A program made the translations under genes and the position numbers. DNA of 64,000 nt from Salvator merianae (Eukaryota > Chordata > Lepidosauria > Squamata > Teiidae). The notes below the pieces were generated by a model. The model ran no database searches. It was not told where the DNA came from and saw nothing but the letters and a program-made list of their open reading frames with translations. Location of the stretch: positions 1,764,361 through 1,828,360 of the forward strand of contig QVOM02000072.1 of assembly GCA_003586115.2 (NCBI GenBank), given 5' to 3'. How positions within the stretch are numbered: position 1 is the stretch's first letter; each line of letters starts with the position of its first letter. This document shows positions 24,183-36,464 of this stretch, one piece after another.

Positions 24183-24351
24183 GGCCCTTTCTGCACTTGG
24201 ATTATATCCCAGAATAGGGACCTGCTATCCACACGCTAGTGCAGATTATAACAGGCCCCAGGTGGCACCTACCATAGTTCATAGTAGCATACAGATGGCA
24301 GATCCCTATTCCAGGATATAATATGGAATAGGGCCAAGTGCAGAAAGGGCC
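24183..24351. repeat. MITE with GGCCCTTTCTGCACTTGG inverted ends
   Basis: Left GGCCCTTTCTGCACTTGGAT and right complement of CCAAGTGCAGAAAGGGCC match almost base for base, and GGATATAATATGG pairs with the left ATTATATCC. It abuts directly onto the hairpin MITE that follows. Truncated relatives of its right half are at 38040-38125, 48880-48958 and 62560-62652. Confidence 0.8.
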
Positions 24352-24795
24352 TTCGTTGCTAGTAAGTGTCTGGATGCTCGCTAGCAAAGTGCATCTGCAC
24401 TCTGGAGGCTCCAGCATTGAGGAGCATCTGCAGAGGCTCCCAAACACTATTAGCTGTGGACAGCTAAATTGCTGTCCACTGCTTGATCAGGAGCCGCTGG
24501 ACTGCTCCCACTCAGCAGCGTTTGCACCTGCTTCCAGGTCCAAATGTTGCAGGCTACAGTGTGGTGCAGCGGCTGTGCAGTTGCGTGTCATCCCCCTGGT
24601 TGCCACAGCAGTGGCCAGACATTTCTGCAGCCACTGTCATGGCAGGCAGGCCAGCATCTGCACTGCAAGGGCTGGAAGCCCAGTTCTGGGCTGTTCCAGC
24701 CCTTGCAATGCGGATGGCTGCCGCACTACTGGGTCTGTTCCAGTGTAGAATTGTGTGATTATACCGTTCTATGCTGGCAAGTACGAACAGGTCTG
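24352..24795. repeat. Hairpin MITE family, copy 2 (reverse)
   Basis: It is in the opposite orientation to 17334-17762. The palindrome lies near its right end at 24740-24777 (arms CCAGTGTAGAAT / ATTCTA-type pairing with some mismatches), followed by AAGTACGAACAGGTCTG. The GCAGTGGCCAGACATTTCTG block near 24611 matches the second hairpin of copy 1. Confidence 0.55.
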
Positions 24796-26514
24796 AACTC
24801 TCTGGAACAGAGCAAGGACGTGAAAGCCCTATTTTTTTTTTAAAAAAGCCAGATAAAATGTACATTCCAGCTGATCAAGGTTTTACAGGAATTAATTAAA
24901 GATATGGGAAAGGCATACTATTCTTTTGTGATTGAAAGGTGATAAGCCTACTGACATTGTTTTCTATCTCTATACGTGCCTGATTAGTTTTAATAATATA
25001 CTAGCCATGCATAAAAAGCATTCAAAATCTCCACAGTCAAGTTTTTTTAAAAAATCTTCTGTTGCAGGATTGCATTAATTAAATTATTTTATGGCTATCC
25101 CATTGAGTCAACATTTTGTTTAGCCCACCATTTCTCTACTGTTTTTTTAAGTGTTATCAATCACTACTCTTTTTTTAAAAAAAAATCACTAATGTATATT
25201 TAATACTTTGTCTTTCCTTAGAAAGATATGGCAGATGTATCCTAAGTATCAGAATGAAACCAAACCTTTGCAAAGATTCAGAAATTGATCTAAACTTCAC
25301 TGTGCTTTGAGTTGTCATTCCTGTGCCTATAAGGATAATGATTTAGAATAAAAAACGTTCCATGTATAGCTGTTAATCCTTTCCCCAAGTTCAGTAGATG
25401 TTTCAGACAGCAGCATTCAGATCTATGTCAAAGATTAAACGAACAAGAAACATGAAAGAGAAGCAAATCGTTTCAAGGCAGTATATTATATAGTGTATCC
25501 CTTTTGCTCCACTGTCATCTGGATCAAACAGATTTTGTAGATTTTCGAAATCTGGTAAGCCTGTTTACTGGAAACGACGATGGGGTAAGTGTATACACTC
25601 CATCCATAAAGCAACCTTTCTTGTGTCCATTTTAACATTCAAAATGGGTAACCATTCTTCTTCTAGCCTTGATTATAAAATGAAAAAGAAAGAAATTAGA
25701 ACTCTAGTTTTCAATATGTATGCTGTATTTAATAGTAGGTGTTTTTTTGTGTGTGTACTGCATTTAGACAAACAAACCACTTTAAAAAAATAAATTGCAT
25801 ACGTGTTAAGGCTATTTAGGCACAGCCATTCGGACTTACTTTGGCCTTGAATGGTAAACTTGTTTTGTATAAACACTGCAGCCAATTCTACTGCTGCTGA
25901 GCTGCTGTACAGAAATGTAGGCTATGATCACATGCAGCAAAAAAAAGTGACTCAAAGGGTCTTGTCACACCACAACATGTTAGTCCATTGTAGGATGCAA
26001 CAGGGTTTGAGTTTGTTATTGGCTAGATCACACCCACCTAATCTAGTGTTGACTCAGTTCATCCTTTTTGGTCCACATGTTTCAGTCTCCCTGTCCTCAG
26101 CCTGATGACAGGGTACCTTTCTCCTTTCCATCCCTCCCATCCTTCTTCCTTCTGTGATTGGTTACACTTCTGTCAATCACGTTTTGGCTTCTCAGGGTAG
26201 GGAACAGCAACCCCCCCCTCGTGCCCACCTTCCCCACCTCTGCCTCTTCCCCCTTTTTTGTTACCACCAAGATTTTAACTTGGCCAAGGAAAGGGGTTTT
26301 ATTTTTCAGGGTACCAGGACAAGAATCCCAAGGTCAGGGAGTGGATGGACCTCACCCTGACCTGAAATTCCTCAACCCTTCAGTTAAATGCTGTGGCAGT
26401 TCTGTTAGAGTCAGCTGTCCAGTAGATACATCCTCCCCCCTCTACATCTGCCTCCTTCCTTGACCTCCTGCCAAGCCCCTCCGGGCAGCCTGCATTATTC
26501 ATCTCTTCTTTGTT

Positions 26515-26640
26515 TTATTCTCTTCATTCTGTCCTCACACAACAACCCTGCAAGGCAGTAATCGGCTCCAGGTCGCCTCAGAGCTTCCATGGCTGAGTGG
26601 GGATTTGAGCCTTCCCCCCACCCTGCTGGCAGATCAGAAG
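26515..26640 (+). repeat. Ancient interspersed repeat (LINE/SINE-derived)
   Basis: The sequence ACAACAACCCTGCAAGGCAG followed by TGGCTGAGTGGGGATTTGAG is a block I recognise from widespread amniote repeats. The exact family is uncertain. The nearby open frames at 26495-26962 on both strands look like GC-content effects. Confidence 0.4.
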
Positions 26641-28986
26641 CTGCATTTTGAACGGTGGCCAAGCAGCCTTCTCCCCCCTTCAGACTCGCTGTTTTCTGAG
26701 GTATTGGGGTCTGGCTTTGCCTTTTGCCCCCCTGCCCTGAGTCAGAACAAGGCAGCTCCACAACGTGCAGGATTGCCTTCAGCCACCCCCTGCATCCCAG
26801 GCCAGAGGGACTCCATTTGACAATATGCCAGCTTGCATGCATGCCTTTAGCTGCCGCCACTGCTGCATCCGAAGCTCCAGACATGGCAGCCACAGGGAGC
26901 CAAGCCCAGCAAGGGGAAGGGGGAACCAAGGAGGCCACGGGGTAGGAGGCGTGGCAGGTTAGGGGTTACCGGAGCAGCAGGCTCTCTTGCAGTCCCCGCC
27001 TGCAACTGCAGAAATGTGCTTGTGCAACAAACTGGTCCTTTGGTTATAAACCACCAGAAGACATCCATCTCTATGGAGCCTCCTCTTTCTCATTTATTTG
27101 TTGCTAATCATGCCTGTTCCTTGTTGTTAATGCATGCCCTATTGTCTTGACATTACAGTATTTCTGATTTTCCTGTAGTCATTGGTCACTTTCTGTAAAT
27201 CCCTTGCCTCAGCTCTGAGTGTGCATGTGTGAGAAAGGCCAGACAGAAAGAACACCCACAAGGTCAGGCATTGGCGGGAAAGGGGAAGGGGAACCCTCCT
27301 CCTGCCAACCCAGGGAAGTACAAGCACCACACAATCACATCCTGGAAATATAATTGGGCTAAGGAGCAAAAATGGTCTTAGTGCTGTAATAATCCAAATA
27401 CTGGATAGATTAAGATAGCTCACAGAAAAATCAGAAGGGCATTTTGGGATGTGATCCCTGGGAATCATAGGCTGCCTGAGATTGTCTTAAACCTCAGGAG
27501 GCAAAAGGACCTTAGAGAGGGTAACATCTGTTCCACGGGGTCTTATCCCATCGCCAATCCACATTTTCTAGCCTAGAATGCTCATGAGAGCGGGGAGGGA
27601 CAGACTGGCCTGTGGATGATCCCACCTGTGAACTACCTCTAAGACGTCTCTGAGCTGCCTCAGAGGTGCTTTTTTAGAAACTGTATGAGAATGCAGCTCT
27701 AGAGAACCACTGTGCTTCGTTCAGTAAGTAAATGGGCAGTACAAAAAGTACATCTGTTGGCAGATGAGTGGCCATGATGATAAAGCTGGAAACATTTTCT
27801 ACTCATCACAGCTTATGGCCTGGGCTTCCATTCCCTCTCTCTTCCTCCCTTGTAATCTAGCGAAGGCTAACCTGCACATAATCCAATGCATTTTACTCAT
27901 GCGGAGAGCTGCCGGAGTCATCTCCATTGCACCTATTTTCCTGGCCTGAATCATTTTACTCAGGCCAGGGAGGATGTTCTGTGTTTTGTGCTAACATACA
28001 GAAAGCAGAAGTAGCTTGGGGATCTACCTTGCAACCCTCCACTTTCCAAGCAGCGCTCTGTAAACAGTTATACTTCGCTCCACCTTCTGAAAACTACCCT
28101 TCTCTCAGCACCACTGAGCATCAGCTGTCATTGCATATAATTTCACTTATGACTTTTGTAGTATACAATCTGTATATAATCCAGCATCACTCTGCACAGC
28201 ACTCATTATCTTCCATATGTAGTCTTTGCAGCGCTTTGGTGAAATTTCATATCCACACACACTAAAAGTGAATAGCTGAGAGGTTTTCAATGCCTTCAGC
28301 AATAAACAAGCAAGAATGAATTGTTCCTTGTAGATTCATAATTTCTTGCAGTCCTGAGTCCAATCATACACAGTATTTTTCAGATGTGTCATCAAGTGCC
28401 TTTTTTCATTTAGAAAGGGAGCTTTGGAATTATCCATCTGAGAAATCATTTTTGCTCTCAAGTCGAAGCATGTGATAAATATCCTCGAGGATCCACAGAT
28501 CTCTCCCTTGTGAGCAGCTGACTGACCTTAGTGAATAAGGAGGCACATATAACTGCTAGCGCTTACACCCTCAGAAACGCCAAATCCCCTTTGAAATGTG
28601 TCTGGATTTTCACAGAAGCGTCCTTGTGCTGCTTGCCAGTGATTGTGCAATCATGTGGGAAGTAAATTTCATTGATCCTATCTCTAACCAGAAGAAAAAG
28701 CCTCCAAATATTTGAGAGCATGTGGGATAATTAAGCTGAAGAAATAGGCCTGCAATTGCATCCAATAAGGTAAGAGCAAGGCCAGGTCAGAGAGGCAGAA
28801 ACAAGGCAGTTTTGCGTTCTTTTAGTTTTGAAACAAAAAAACATTATTGACAGTACCTATGGATTTATCAGATAATATCCTCGTCTTTATGAGCTTGGAA
28901 CAGTTTTAGGGAATCTTGCCTTTTTAACATTACCTGCCTGAGGTAATGGCACACCTGAGGTCCAGGGCAGACAGGGAGCAGAGAAG

Positions 28987-29564
28987 GGGCCTTTTCGCAC
29001 TGAGCTCCATAGTCCGTTCCCAGTAGTTGGCTTCGGACCGGAGGGGTTGGAGAACGCTGGCTGCCCTTCGCGCTTCCAGCCAGAGGAACGGACCCGAAGC
29101 CGACCAGCAGAGGGAACAGTGCGAATGGCATCCGCTAGTTCAGTACCACACTCCATACCATCGAGCTCCGCTTTGTACCCAGAGGGCTCGTTACGGAGCC
29201 GGCTTCGTAATGGCAGCTAGGCTGCCATGTCCAAAGGGCTATCCCGGGCGTGAAGCTTCGCACCCGGGTGTGAAAACGTCGCACCCGGGTGTGAAGCTTC
29301 GGACCACGCATGCGCTGCCGCGCCAGCCACGCCCGGCCGCCATTGCAAACGCGGACGGGAGTGCGAAAGCACCGTGCCCGATCTTCGCTCCATCGCGCAG
29401 GCCGGAATGAAGACAAGCTTTTACTTGTCTTGCCCTACCCAGGATCAGGTATGAATCAGGTACGATGTGGTTCGGATCGGGTGAGGTTCGTGCCCGCGGC
29501 AGTGCGAAAGCTCCGTTCCAGCGAACGGACAAGAACGTTCCACCGCCGCAGTGCGAAAAGGCCC
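28987..29564. repeat. GC-rich MITE, second copy (inverted relative of 13407-14164)
   Basis: The ends GGGCCTTTTCGCACTGAG and GCAGTGCGAAAAGGCCC are flanked by AAG (28984-28986 and 29565-29567). The right ~90 bp, read in reverse, closely matches the left end of 13407 (GAACGTTCTTGTCC, GGAACGGAGCTTTCGCACTG). Internally CGCACCCGGGTGTGAA is repeated two to three times at about 29260-29300. CpG is conspicuously frequent, which suggests a young or unmethylated copy. Confidence 0.8.
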
Positions 29565-29860
29565 AAGGATTCCTGGAAGTAAGAGCTTTCCCTGCAGGGA
29601 ACTAGAAGCAAGAGCACCATGGATCAAAAATGAGCTCTGTCTTTTCAGCCTGAATTCAGTATTTAGTGAAGTGTGTGTGCAGGTCTGTATGTTCATTCAC
29701 GTACTACATTAAAGTGAAAGAAGCACTTTCAAAATGGAGACGGGGTCAAAAGACTGGGGGAAGGTGGGGGGTGCAAGACTGCTTAAAGCTAAGCTTGAGT
29801 TGAGCAAAGTCGGCTGCTCACCTGAGCAGTTCTGGGATTTTGATCCTTTCTTAAATCTTT

Positions 29861-30200
29861 GCTTTCATGTGGTACTTTTCCCACTCACAAAACTGTGCAG
29901 GCATCCAAAGAATTTCAGTGAGTGCTACCGCTTTTTGAGTGGAAGTCTCTACCCTTAGTAGAGTAACAATTAAAGGATCTAGGAATTTTTAGCCTGCAGA
30001 AGAGTAGATTGAAAGGACACATAATAGCTGCTTTCAAGCGGTACTTTTCCCACCTACAAAACTGTGCAGGCATCCAAAGAATTTCAGTGAGTGCTACTGC
30101 TATCTGAGTGGAAGTCTCTACTCTTAGTAGAGTAACAATTAAAGGATCTAGGAATGTTTAGCCTGCAGAAGCGAAGACTGAGAGGAGACATGATAGCTGT
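29861..30200 (+). repeat. Imperfect tandem duplication, period ~169 bp
   Basis: GGTACTTTTCCCAC...AAAACTGTGCAGGCATCC, TTTCAGTGAGTGCTAC and GTAGAGTAACAATTAAAGG occur twice at a constant offset of about 169 bp (for example CTTAGTA at 29954 and 30123). Each unit ends in a CR1 piece (CCTGCAGAAG...), so the duplication copied a host/CR1 junction. Confidence 0.85.
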
Positions 30201-30515
30201 TTTCAAGTATCTGAAGGGCTGTCACAGTGCAGAGGGATTGGCCCTATTCTCACTTATACAAGAAGGAAGGACTAGAAACAACAGGATGAAACTTTTAAGG
30301 GAGTAGACACAGACTAGATATTAGAAAATAAATTCTGACAGTAAGGGTGATCAGTCAGTGGAATAGGTTGCCACAGAAGGCGGTGAGCTCTCCTTCACTT
30401 GAGGTCTTCCAGGAGAGGCTAGATAGACATCTATCGGGGATGGTTTAGTGAATCCTGTATTGTGCAGGGGGTCGGAATCGATGACCCTGGAGCTTCCTTC
30501 CAACTCTATGATTCT
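30145..30515 (+). mobile_element. CR1 LINE 3' end
   Basis: The + strand carries the same C-terminal region and 3' UTR as the minus-strand CR1 at 12075-12800: CTGAAGGGCTGTCACAGTGC, GACAGTAAGGGTGATCAGTC, and ending TTCCAACTCTATGATTCTG. Reading frames are broken. Confidence 0.8.
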
Positions 30516-32459
30516 GTTCCCAGACTTCAGTCCAATGCAGCTGTTGCCATGCCAACAGGTAGCAGTGTCTGGTATGGACTATGTGGCATGTGAAAGCTGC
30601 TGCCAATTCGCTGGGCCCTGGAAATGGTCCACTTCTGAGCCCGTTTCTGGGTCACTGTGGAATTCACCCCAGCCTGCAACTTTCATCTTGCTGATATCTG
30701 GTGGTGTGTTCTGCAGCACTTCTCCCGTTCCTGATTTGAATCACTTGGTTTAGGACAGGAGATGTTCTTTGTAGCACTTGCCAAAACACACAGTGCAAAA
30801 GCGCTGTAATGCCTTAGCACAGCTAATTAGGAGGCACATCTGACGTGCTTTGAGCCAAGAAAATAGCTTCTTCTTTAGGCATTCATATTCATACTTGACA
30901 TTCATAGTTATTAGACCAACTCAGGCTGTCATTTTCCCCATCTCTTTCCAGCACACATGTTATATATACAGCCCAGCACCTGTCCCCAGCAATGCTATGC
31001 AATTGGCCATCCTTTTTCATCTGCCACTGGATTTGTTTTTGGGCTTAGCTAGACACAGGTTGATTATAGTGTGATTTTCTGACTTCCCTTTTAGCTGCTG
31101 TTTAATTCTAAAAGTAGGGTGATCATATTTAACACTATTCTGTTCTTTTTTTACACTGTCACACTGTATGCTCTTTCATCCTAAACATGAAAAGGATAGC
31201 CTTGCCCTGTCTCACAGAAGAAATGAGGTCAACTCCATCTCTTGCTCTGATTGGTTACTGCACCCTGGGATACTTACCTTATGTACAATTTTGCGGAGAA
31301 CTGCAAAACCTCATTGGCAGCTTAAACATCTATTTTTGCTTTTGCCAAATGGTGTATTTTGTACTAAATCACATGTATGTTGTTGTTTTCCACAGTATTT
31401 TCATATTTGTAGGCCTATGCCACTGCTCAGGACAGGGGAAAGGCAGGTTCAGCAATCATACCTTCAGGTTCTGTCACAGGGCAGAAGTTTCAGAAAATCT
31501 ATCATTGGATTACATAATATGGAAAGAAAACAGCTTGTGACTTTTCTTTTTTTTTCAGTTCAGAAGTTAATCAAGGGTGGATTAAAACTTAGGTGTAGTT
31601 GTTACTCAGTCACTGGCTTGGAGAGGGTTGCCTCCCAAAATGTGTTTGAGCAACACACCAAAAACCTAAACCTGCTTTAGAGGTAAAAAATGCATTCCAA
31701 CTAGATTTTATTCACTTTTCAAAAAATCCAGCTTTGGATTAAATAGTGCAGAAAAAAACAGCTCATTACTTTGCCAATGCATTCTCTTCATTCCAGAGGA
31801 TTATCGAAGGAGAATTGAAACTTAAGTGAAGCCACGTTTCACTTCAATTTTAAGATCTATTCTGAGAGGAGATGTCTGAAAGGCAGGCAACTGGGTCCAT
31901 CTCTAATCTCTTTATGCTCATCATAATGTCTGAAGTTGGAGACATCGTGTTGATGTTCAAATTAAGAAACAGAGATTGGGAATGGACGAGGCTGCTCCGG
32001 TACTGCTTTTTGTCATCCTTCCAATGCAAAGACATTCATTGTATCAATTGACTGTCTGCAAAGAGGCGTGACAACTGGTCATAAGCAAGACCACCAGGAC
32101 CTAGGCACAGAGAAGTCCTAGCGGGCTCAATGGGCTAATTAGCCCATTCTAGCTTGGAAAGTGCAAACAGGCCCAGAGAGAGAGAGCTGAGGGAGAACTT
32201 TTTTGTGGGGATGAGAGAAATTTTATTCTTATTATTTTTAAAGTGTGGAAAAGCAAAAAACCAACAAACCAACAAACCCAAACAACCAGCCACCCTCCCA
32301 AAGCAGTTTCTCTCCACACCTTGCTTTGATCCCTTGTTTAGGATCTAACAAGGAGATTAGGAGGCTTTTTTCTTTTAATTTAAAGCATGTTTGTAAAGGG
32401 CAGGAATCCCCCCAAAAGGGGCAGGGCTTACTTTCCTGCCCCTGTGAAGTCAAGATTTT

Positions 32460-32461
<2 letters not shown>

Positions 32462-32496
<35 letters not shown>

Positions 32497-33340
32497 TTTT
32501 AAGGATATATAAAATTACACTAAATAATTCATGATTTATCGACTAACATTTTTAACTACCGACTTCCTAATTCCCATATTTCTTCTATATTTCATACCCC
32601 CCAACCACCCAGTTCTTTTCTTCTACCAACATTCCAACATTCTTCTTTTTCTCTTCATTCTTTCCCTCCAGCAAACACCATTCCACTTTCCAGGTCCACT
32701 TTCCAGATCTTGCAAAAATTCAATAGAGGGTTTCCAGTTTTCACCAAAGACTATCCACTGCCTTATTTTTCTGTAAATTATTATATTTATCCAATCTCCG
32801 CAAGCTCTCAACATCTTCTTCTCATATCAGTCTTTCAATGATTTGGCTTCTGCCCATTATTCTACTCCACCACTTCTTAAATTCCCCCTTCTGACTCCTT
32901 CAGTTGTTTTTTTCTTTCTTTCTTCTTTCTCGTCCTCCAATCCTTTCTTTGTTTGCACCAGAAATGTTGTTTATTCACAGTGAATCTTTGCTGCTTCCAA
33001 ATATGGGTTGTTTCCGTTATTGTTCGCCTCATATGTTCCTTCCTCCCCTGTAAGATTTTTTCCAAGGCTTCCTTCAGTGAAAAAGTATAACCTTGAACTG
33101 TTATCAGTAGTAGAGAGAACTCATCTTGTCTTGTAGTCTGTATTTCTTGAGCCACAAATTTTGTCTGAGGAATTTCTGCCTTGAAATCGTCCAGTTTCAA
33201 AGCCTTATCCTTTGTTTCATGAAGTTCAGTGTGTATAGCACCTATTTCATTTTTAAGGTCTTGTCTTAATCTCTCAAAAGTCAGCCCCTGCATCTCAAAG
33301 GAACTCTGCATTTCTTGAAGAATAGCATCCATTTTTTAAA
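32462..33340 (-). mobile_element. L1 LINE fragments, minus strand, with (TA)n tail
   Basis: A (TA)n run at about 32464-32495 is followed by a C-terminal L1 ORF2-like piece (32515-32815, related to 5165-5620). Then comes a minus-strand frame of 151 codons at 32877-33332, rich in E, K and Q with heptad-like spacing (MQSSFEMQGLTFERLRQDLK, EIGAIHTELHETKDKALKLD), as in the coiled coil of an L1 ORF1 protein. Junctions between parts are unclear. Confidence 0.55.
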
Positions 33341-33694
33341 GAAGTAAATCTGGTTGCAAGCCACACTGTTCATTTTTTTCTAATTGCGTGTTTTTCTTCT
33401 CCATATTTGGCTTAAAACTTGGTTCTCTGAAGAAGCCCTTTAATATATAAATGCACTTTTTTTTTCTTCCTTTGTCTTAATTAAACTGAACTCCCATATC
33501 TTTACAGCCTGCTTGTTTCTTTAGCTGATAAGGACAGCTCAAATGTATTTTAATGAGACACTGAAAACCCCGGCGTGTCCAAGGAACAGAACTTTGAATG
33601 ATTTATCTAAAAATTTTCACAGCCTTTGCAAATACTTTAGCATCTTGCTGAATTACGATGTTTAAACTTTCGGCATACATTATCCAAACTGTAA

Positions 33695-33955
33695 TTGTAG
33701 AGGGTTTTTTTGATTTGAATGTTGGGACTGCAACCAATCACTGACTGCCCAGGGAGGGGAATTTGGCGAGGGGTGGAGGCAGAAAAAGTACAGTTTCCTC
33801 ATGCCAAGCATAGGAAACATCAGTGTGAGAACGAGCAAGTCCTAATCGAGTCCGTGTTAAAATGGAAGTGTGGGAACGATCAGAAGACAAATTCAGTCCT
33901 CGTACTCTTCTGATATGGATTAAATTTACAATGTCAGACTGTGCCCTTACAGAGA
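33695..33955 (-). repeat. Family X TIR element, terminal fragment (reverse)
   Basis: GGGACTGCAACCAATCACTG, GGAATTTGGCGAGGGGTGGA and AGATTAAATTT-type blocks end at AATGTCAGACTGTGCCC, the reverse of the X terminus. The same string of blocks is at 62305-62545. Confidence 0.7.
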
Positions 33956-34668
33956 GCTTCAGTCCTAAAGGCCAGAGGAACAGCCAGAGCACAGCAGCTG
34001 TTGTCATAGCAACAGCAGGAAGAACACTGCCCTCCCCAACCAGAAGGTCAGGTGGTGGCCATGAAACTTCCTCCTTTTGCCCAATAGCAATGCTAGAGCA
34101 ATTAGCCCCAGCATGAGCAAGGACATCCAGCCCAGTTCTGGTGGTGGTCACCCTTTTGTGGAGGGGAGCGTTATGACATGGGCAGTCCTGTGTCTCCCTC
34201 CCCAGAGGAGATGGGGAGGAAAGAAAAGGAAGGTTTACCAGGAGAGACCTTCATCAACTGTTACCCTTCATGTAGGTGAAGTCCCTTTAGATAGGGAGGG
34301 GCTGAGGGAAACTGTCCGAACTTTGAAATGAGACCCAGCTGCCAGTCCCCTCACCATGACATTAAGCGCCATCACTTCCTTCAGCATCTCCTTTAGAAAG
34401 TGAGATCAGTAGGTGCCTCTCTTCCTAGAGCAGCTTTTGTCCGACATGGCAGTAAGCAATGAGCTTGCCTTCTCTTTCTCTGATATGAATGTTTTCCTTG
34501 TTGAGGTTTAAGTTTCATCCTCCACGCAAGCAAGGAGACCTCAGTGTCTTTGGCCTACATTTCAAAACTACTGGTAGGTCATTCAAGACAGGGGTCTTAT
34601 TCAGAAAACAAACAGAATTGTTCTTCAGCATTACATGTTTCTCCCCTCTCTAATATTTTCCTTTGCAG

Positions 34669-34840
34669 GACTGCTTTTCCATGGTAAATGTTTCCTGGTA
34701 TGGAGGAGCAACTGTCAGCAGCCAGAACTGGCCTCTGAATAAGGCCAACATCAAGTCTCAGCCATTTGTAATCAGCAACCTTACCCAAATCCCAACTGCC
34801 TATGGCTCAGCCTTAGAAAGATACTTTTTGGGATCGTCTG
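34669..34840 (+). CDS. GH31-like membrane protein, coding exon 2 (residues 156-213)
   Basis: A TTTCCTTTGCAG acceptor starts the exon in phase 0 and a CTG|GTAAGC donor ends it in phase 1 (glycine 213 is split). It encodes SWYGGA at 164-169, the counterpart of the HWYGGAE loop of MYORG, followed by QNWPL, QPFV and a segment ending LERYFLGSS that parallels MYORG's ILERYWLSS. This clear run of motifs is the strongest single link to the MYORG branch of GH31. Sequons are at N162 (NVS) and N192 (NLT), on the side predicted to be luminal. The glutamate that follows WYGGA in MYORG is T169 here. Confidence 0.87.
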
Positions 34841-35367
34841 GTAAGCTTTCCTTTCCTCGCCGTTGTGGTAACTCATCCGTACCTGTGGGTGGCAGAGAAA
34901 ATAATTTAGTGTCCTTGTGAACGGGAGTCTACAAAATTTGACAAATTCTGAAAAATTAGTGGAAAAAAAAGCTTGCAAAAGAGAGAAACGGCAGAAAAAA
35001 AACCCTGTGTTTTTGGTAAAAGTGTGCACAAAATCGCTTTTATGAAAACTATTTTCAAGAAATTGTGCAAGGTTTTTTAAAGAATGTAAACTGCTATAGA
35101 AACGTAGCACACCAAATTTTAGACCAGAACTATGAGAAGCTTGTGACAAGCTAAAATTGATTGATATGTCAATTGATCAATACTCTCATTGACAGGTTAT
35201 TTCATTTTGCCTAGGAAAGAAAAAACAAAAATTCAAATGTATGCCTTACTGTTATAGTGAATGAATAGGGATGTATCATATCTTAGTCATCAGGTGGTCC
35301 ACTGTCTTACTTCGCCTGCTGTTTGAAGTACTGCTGGCTCCTCCAGGCCCAGTTTTAAAGAATCATA

Positions 35368-35710
35368 GGGCATTTCTGCATTCCCCTCCCTGGTTCCAAG
35401 ACAAGGAACCCATCCCATTTGGATGGCCTGCCCCACCCTGTGTTCAGCTGCTGCCTCTGGAGAGACCTCAGAGGCAACACTGAGGCTCTGAGCCCCTGCA
35501 ATAAGGTATGCCACCAAAATGGGTCCCCTGTGGTAAACTGGATCACAGAAGTGTGCGCTGTCCACACTCTTCTGGGGTCCAGTTTACTGCCGCTAGTATC
35601 TTGGTAGACATCTTTAAAGAGGTCTACTGGTATACCAGACTAAGTAGCTGTTTTGGGCTGCCTAATCTGATCTATGCTCCATCCTGTGTGGAAGGAGCAT
35701 ACTAGGAGGG
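35368..35710. repeat. Possible MITE fragment
   Basis: A GGGCATTTCTGCATTCCCC start resembles the GGCCTTTCTGCACTTACC termini, and the interior GGTCTACTGGTATACCAGAC forms a hairpin near 35621. The right end is not convincing. Confidence 0.3.
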
Positions 35711-35759
35711 GGAGAGGCCTCACTTAGACCACATCAGAAGTAAGAAAGGAAGGCCCATA

Positions 35760-35982
35760 GAGCCCAGTAACACCTAGCTTTTAATCCAGCTTCAGTCCAC
35801 TTTTGGATTGAAAGGACACATCATCAAAGCAACTCATCATTTTCCTTCCACATTATCTAACCAAAAGGTGGATTTTCTGAGTTAGATAATGCTGATAGAA
35901 AATATCTTATTACTTCACTGGTGTGTTCTCTCAGTCTGAAAGCGGACTGAAACTGGATTAAAACTTAGGTGTGGCTGGGTCC
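35760..35982. repeat. MITE, 'CCCAGTCACACCTAAGTTTTAATCC' family, copy 1
   Basis: Left GAGCCCAGTAACACCTAGCT and TTTTAATCCAGCTTCAGTCC; right GGATTAAAACTTAGGTGTGG. These pair over about 35 bp. Further copies are at 39449-39665 and 48101-48279. Confidence 0.8.
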
Positions 35983-36464
35983 ATAGTCTCCCTAAACCAG
36001 ACTATGGCAAAATGCAGAAATGGTCCACAACACAATCTTTCTCTGTACTGTGGGATGTATTGAATTTATTTTGGAGTATGCATCTATAGAAATGGATTAG
36101 CATATGCATTTTTTAGCTTTTATTTTCTGATACAGTTCCTCTTTTTTGGCCACTGTATTATCAATCAAAGCCTTTTGAAAAAGTATGCAAGAAAGAAGTA
36201 CAAAGAAGTGTGGGATAGGAAGTGCCTCCTTACGTCATATTGCTCCTATTTTCTTTCTATGACAGGAAAATCCTAAGCCTTAAAGCACGAATAACCAACA
36301 TGATGTTCCTCAGATATTGTTGGATTTTCAACCCTATCACAGGCTGAGGGTGGGGGGCTGATAGAAGCTATATATACAGGAGCATCAGGCAGGTATCTTA
36401 TTGGTTGCTTTTGCCAGTAAAGGCATTTTCATACATGAAACATAAATTGTTTTTGGTTCAGTTT

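Larger units (their letters stand above)
23254..34668 (+). other. Intron 1 of the GH31-like gene
   Basis: This 11.4-kb intron holds the MITEs at 24183-24795, an old repeat at 26515, the GC-rich MITE at 28987, the tandem duplication and CR1 at 29861-30515, L1 pieces at 32462-33340 and a family X end at 33695. The spans 23254-24182, 24796-26514, 26641-28986, 30516-32461 and 33956-34668 show nothing I can name. The 170-codon frame at 31168-31680 has no domain. Confidence 0.6.

Noticed and set aside
26495..26962. Several frames of 65-147 codons on both strands
   Set aside because: The region is GC-rich and repeat-derived, and frames on both strands overlap without any recognisable domain.
31168..31680. 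170-codon frame in intron 1
   Set aside because: No domain, no homologous pattern, and an overlapping second frame of similar length; consistent with chance.
32877..33332. Host coiled-coil protein on the minus strand
   Set aside because: It adjoins L1 3' sequence on the same strand and its composition fits an L1 ORF1-like coiled coil.
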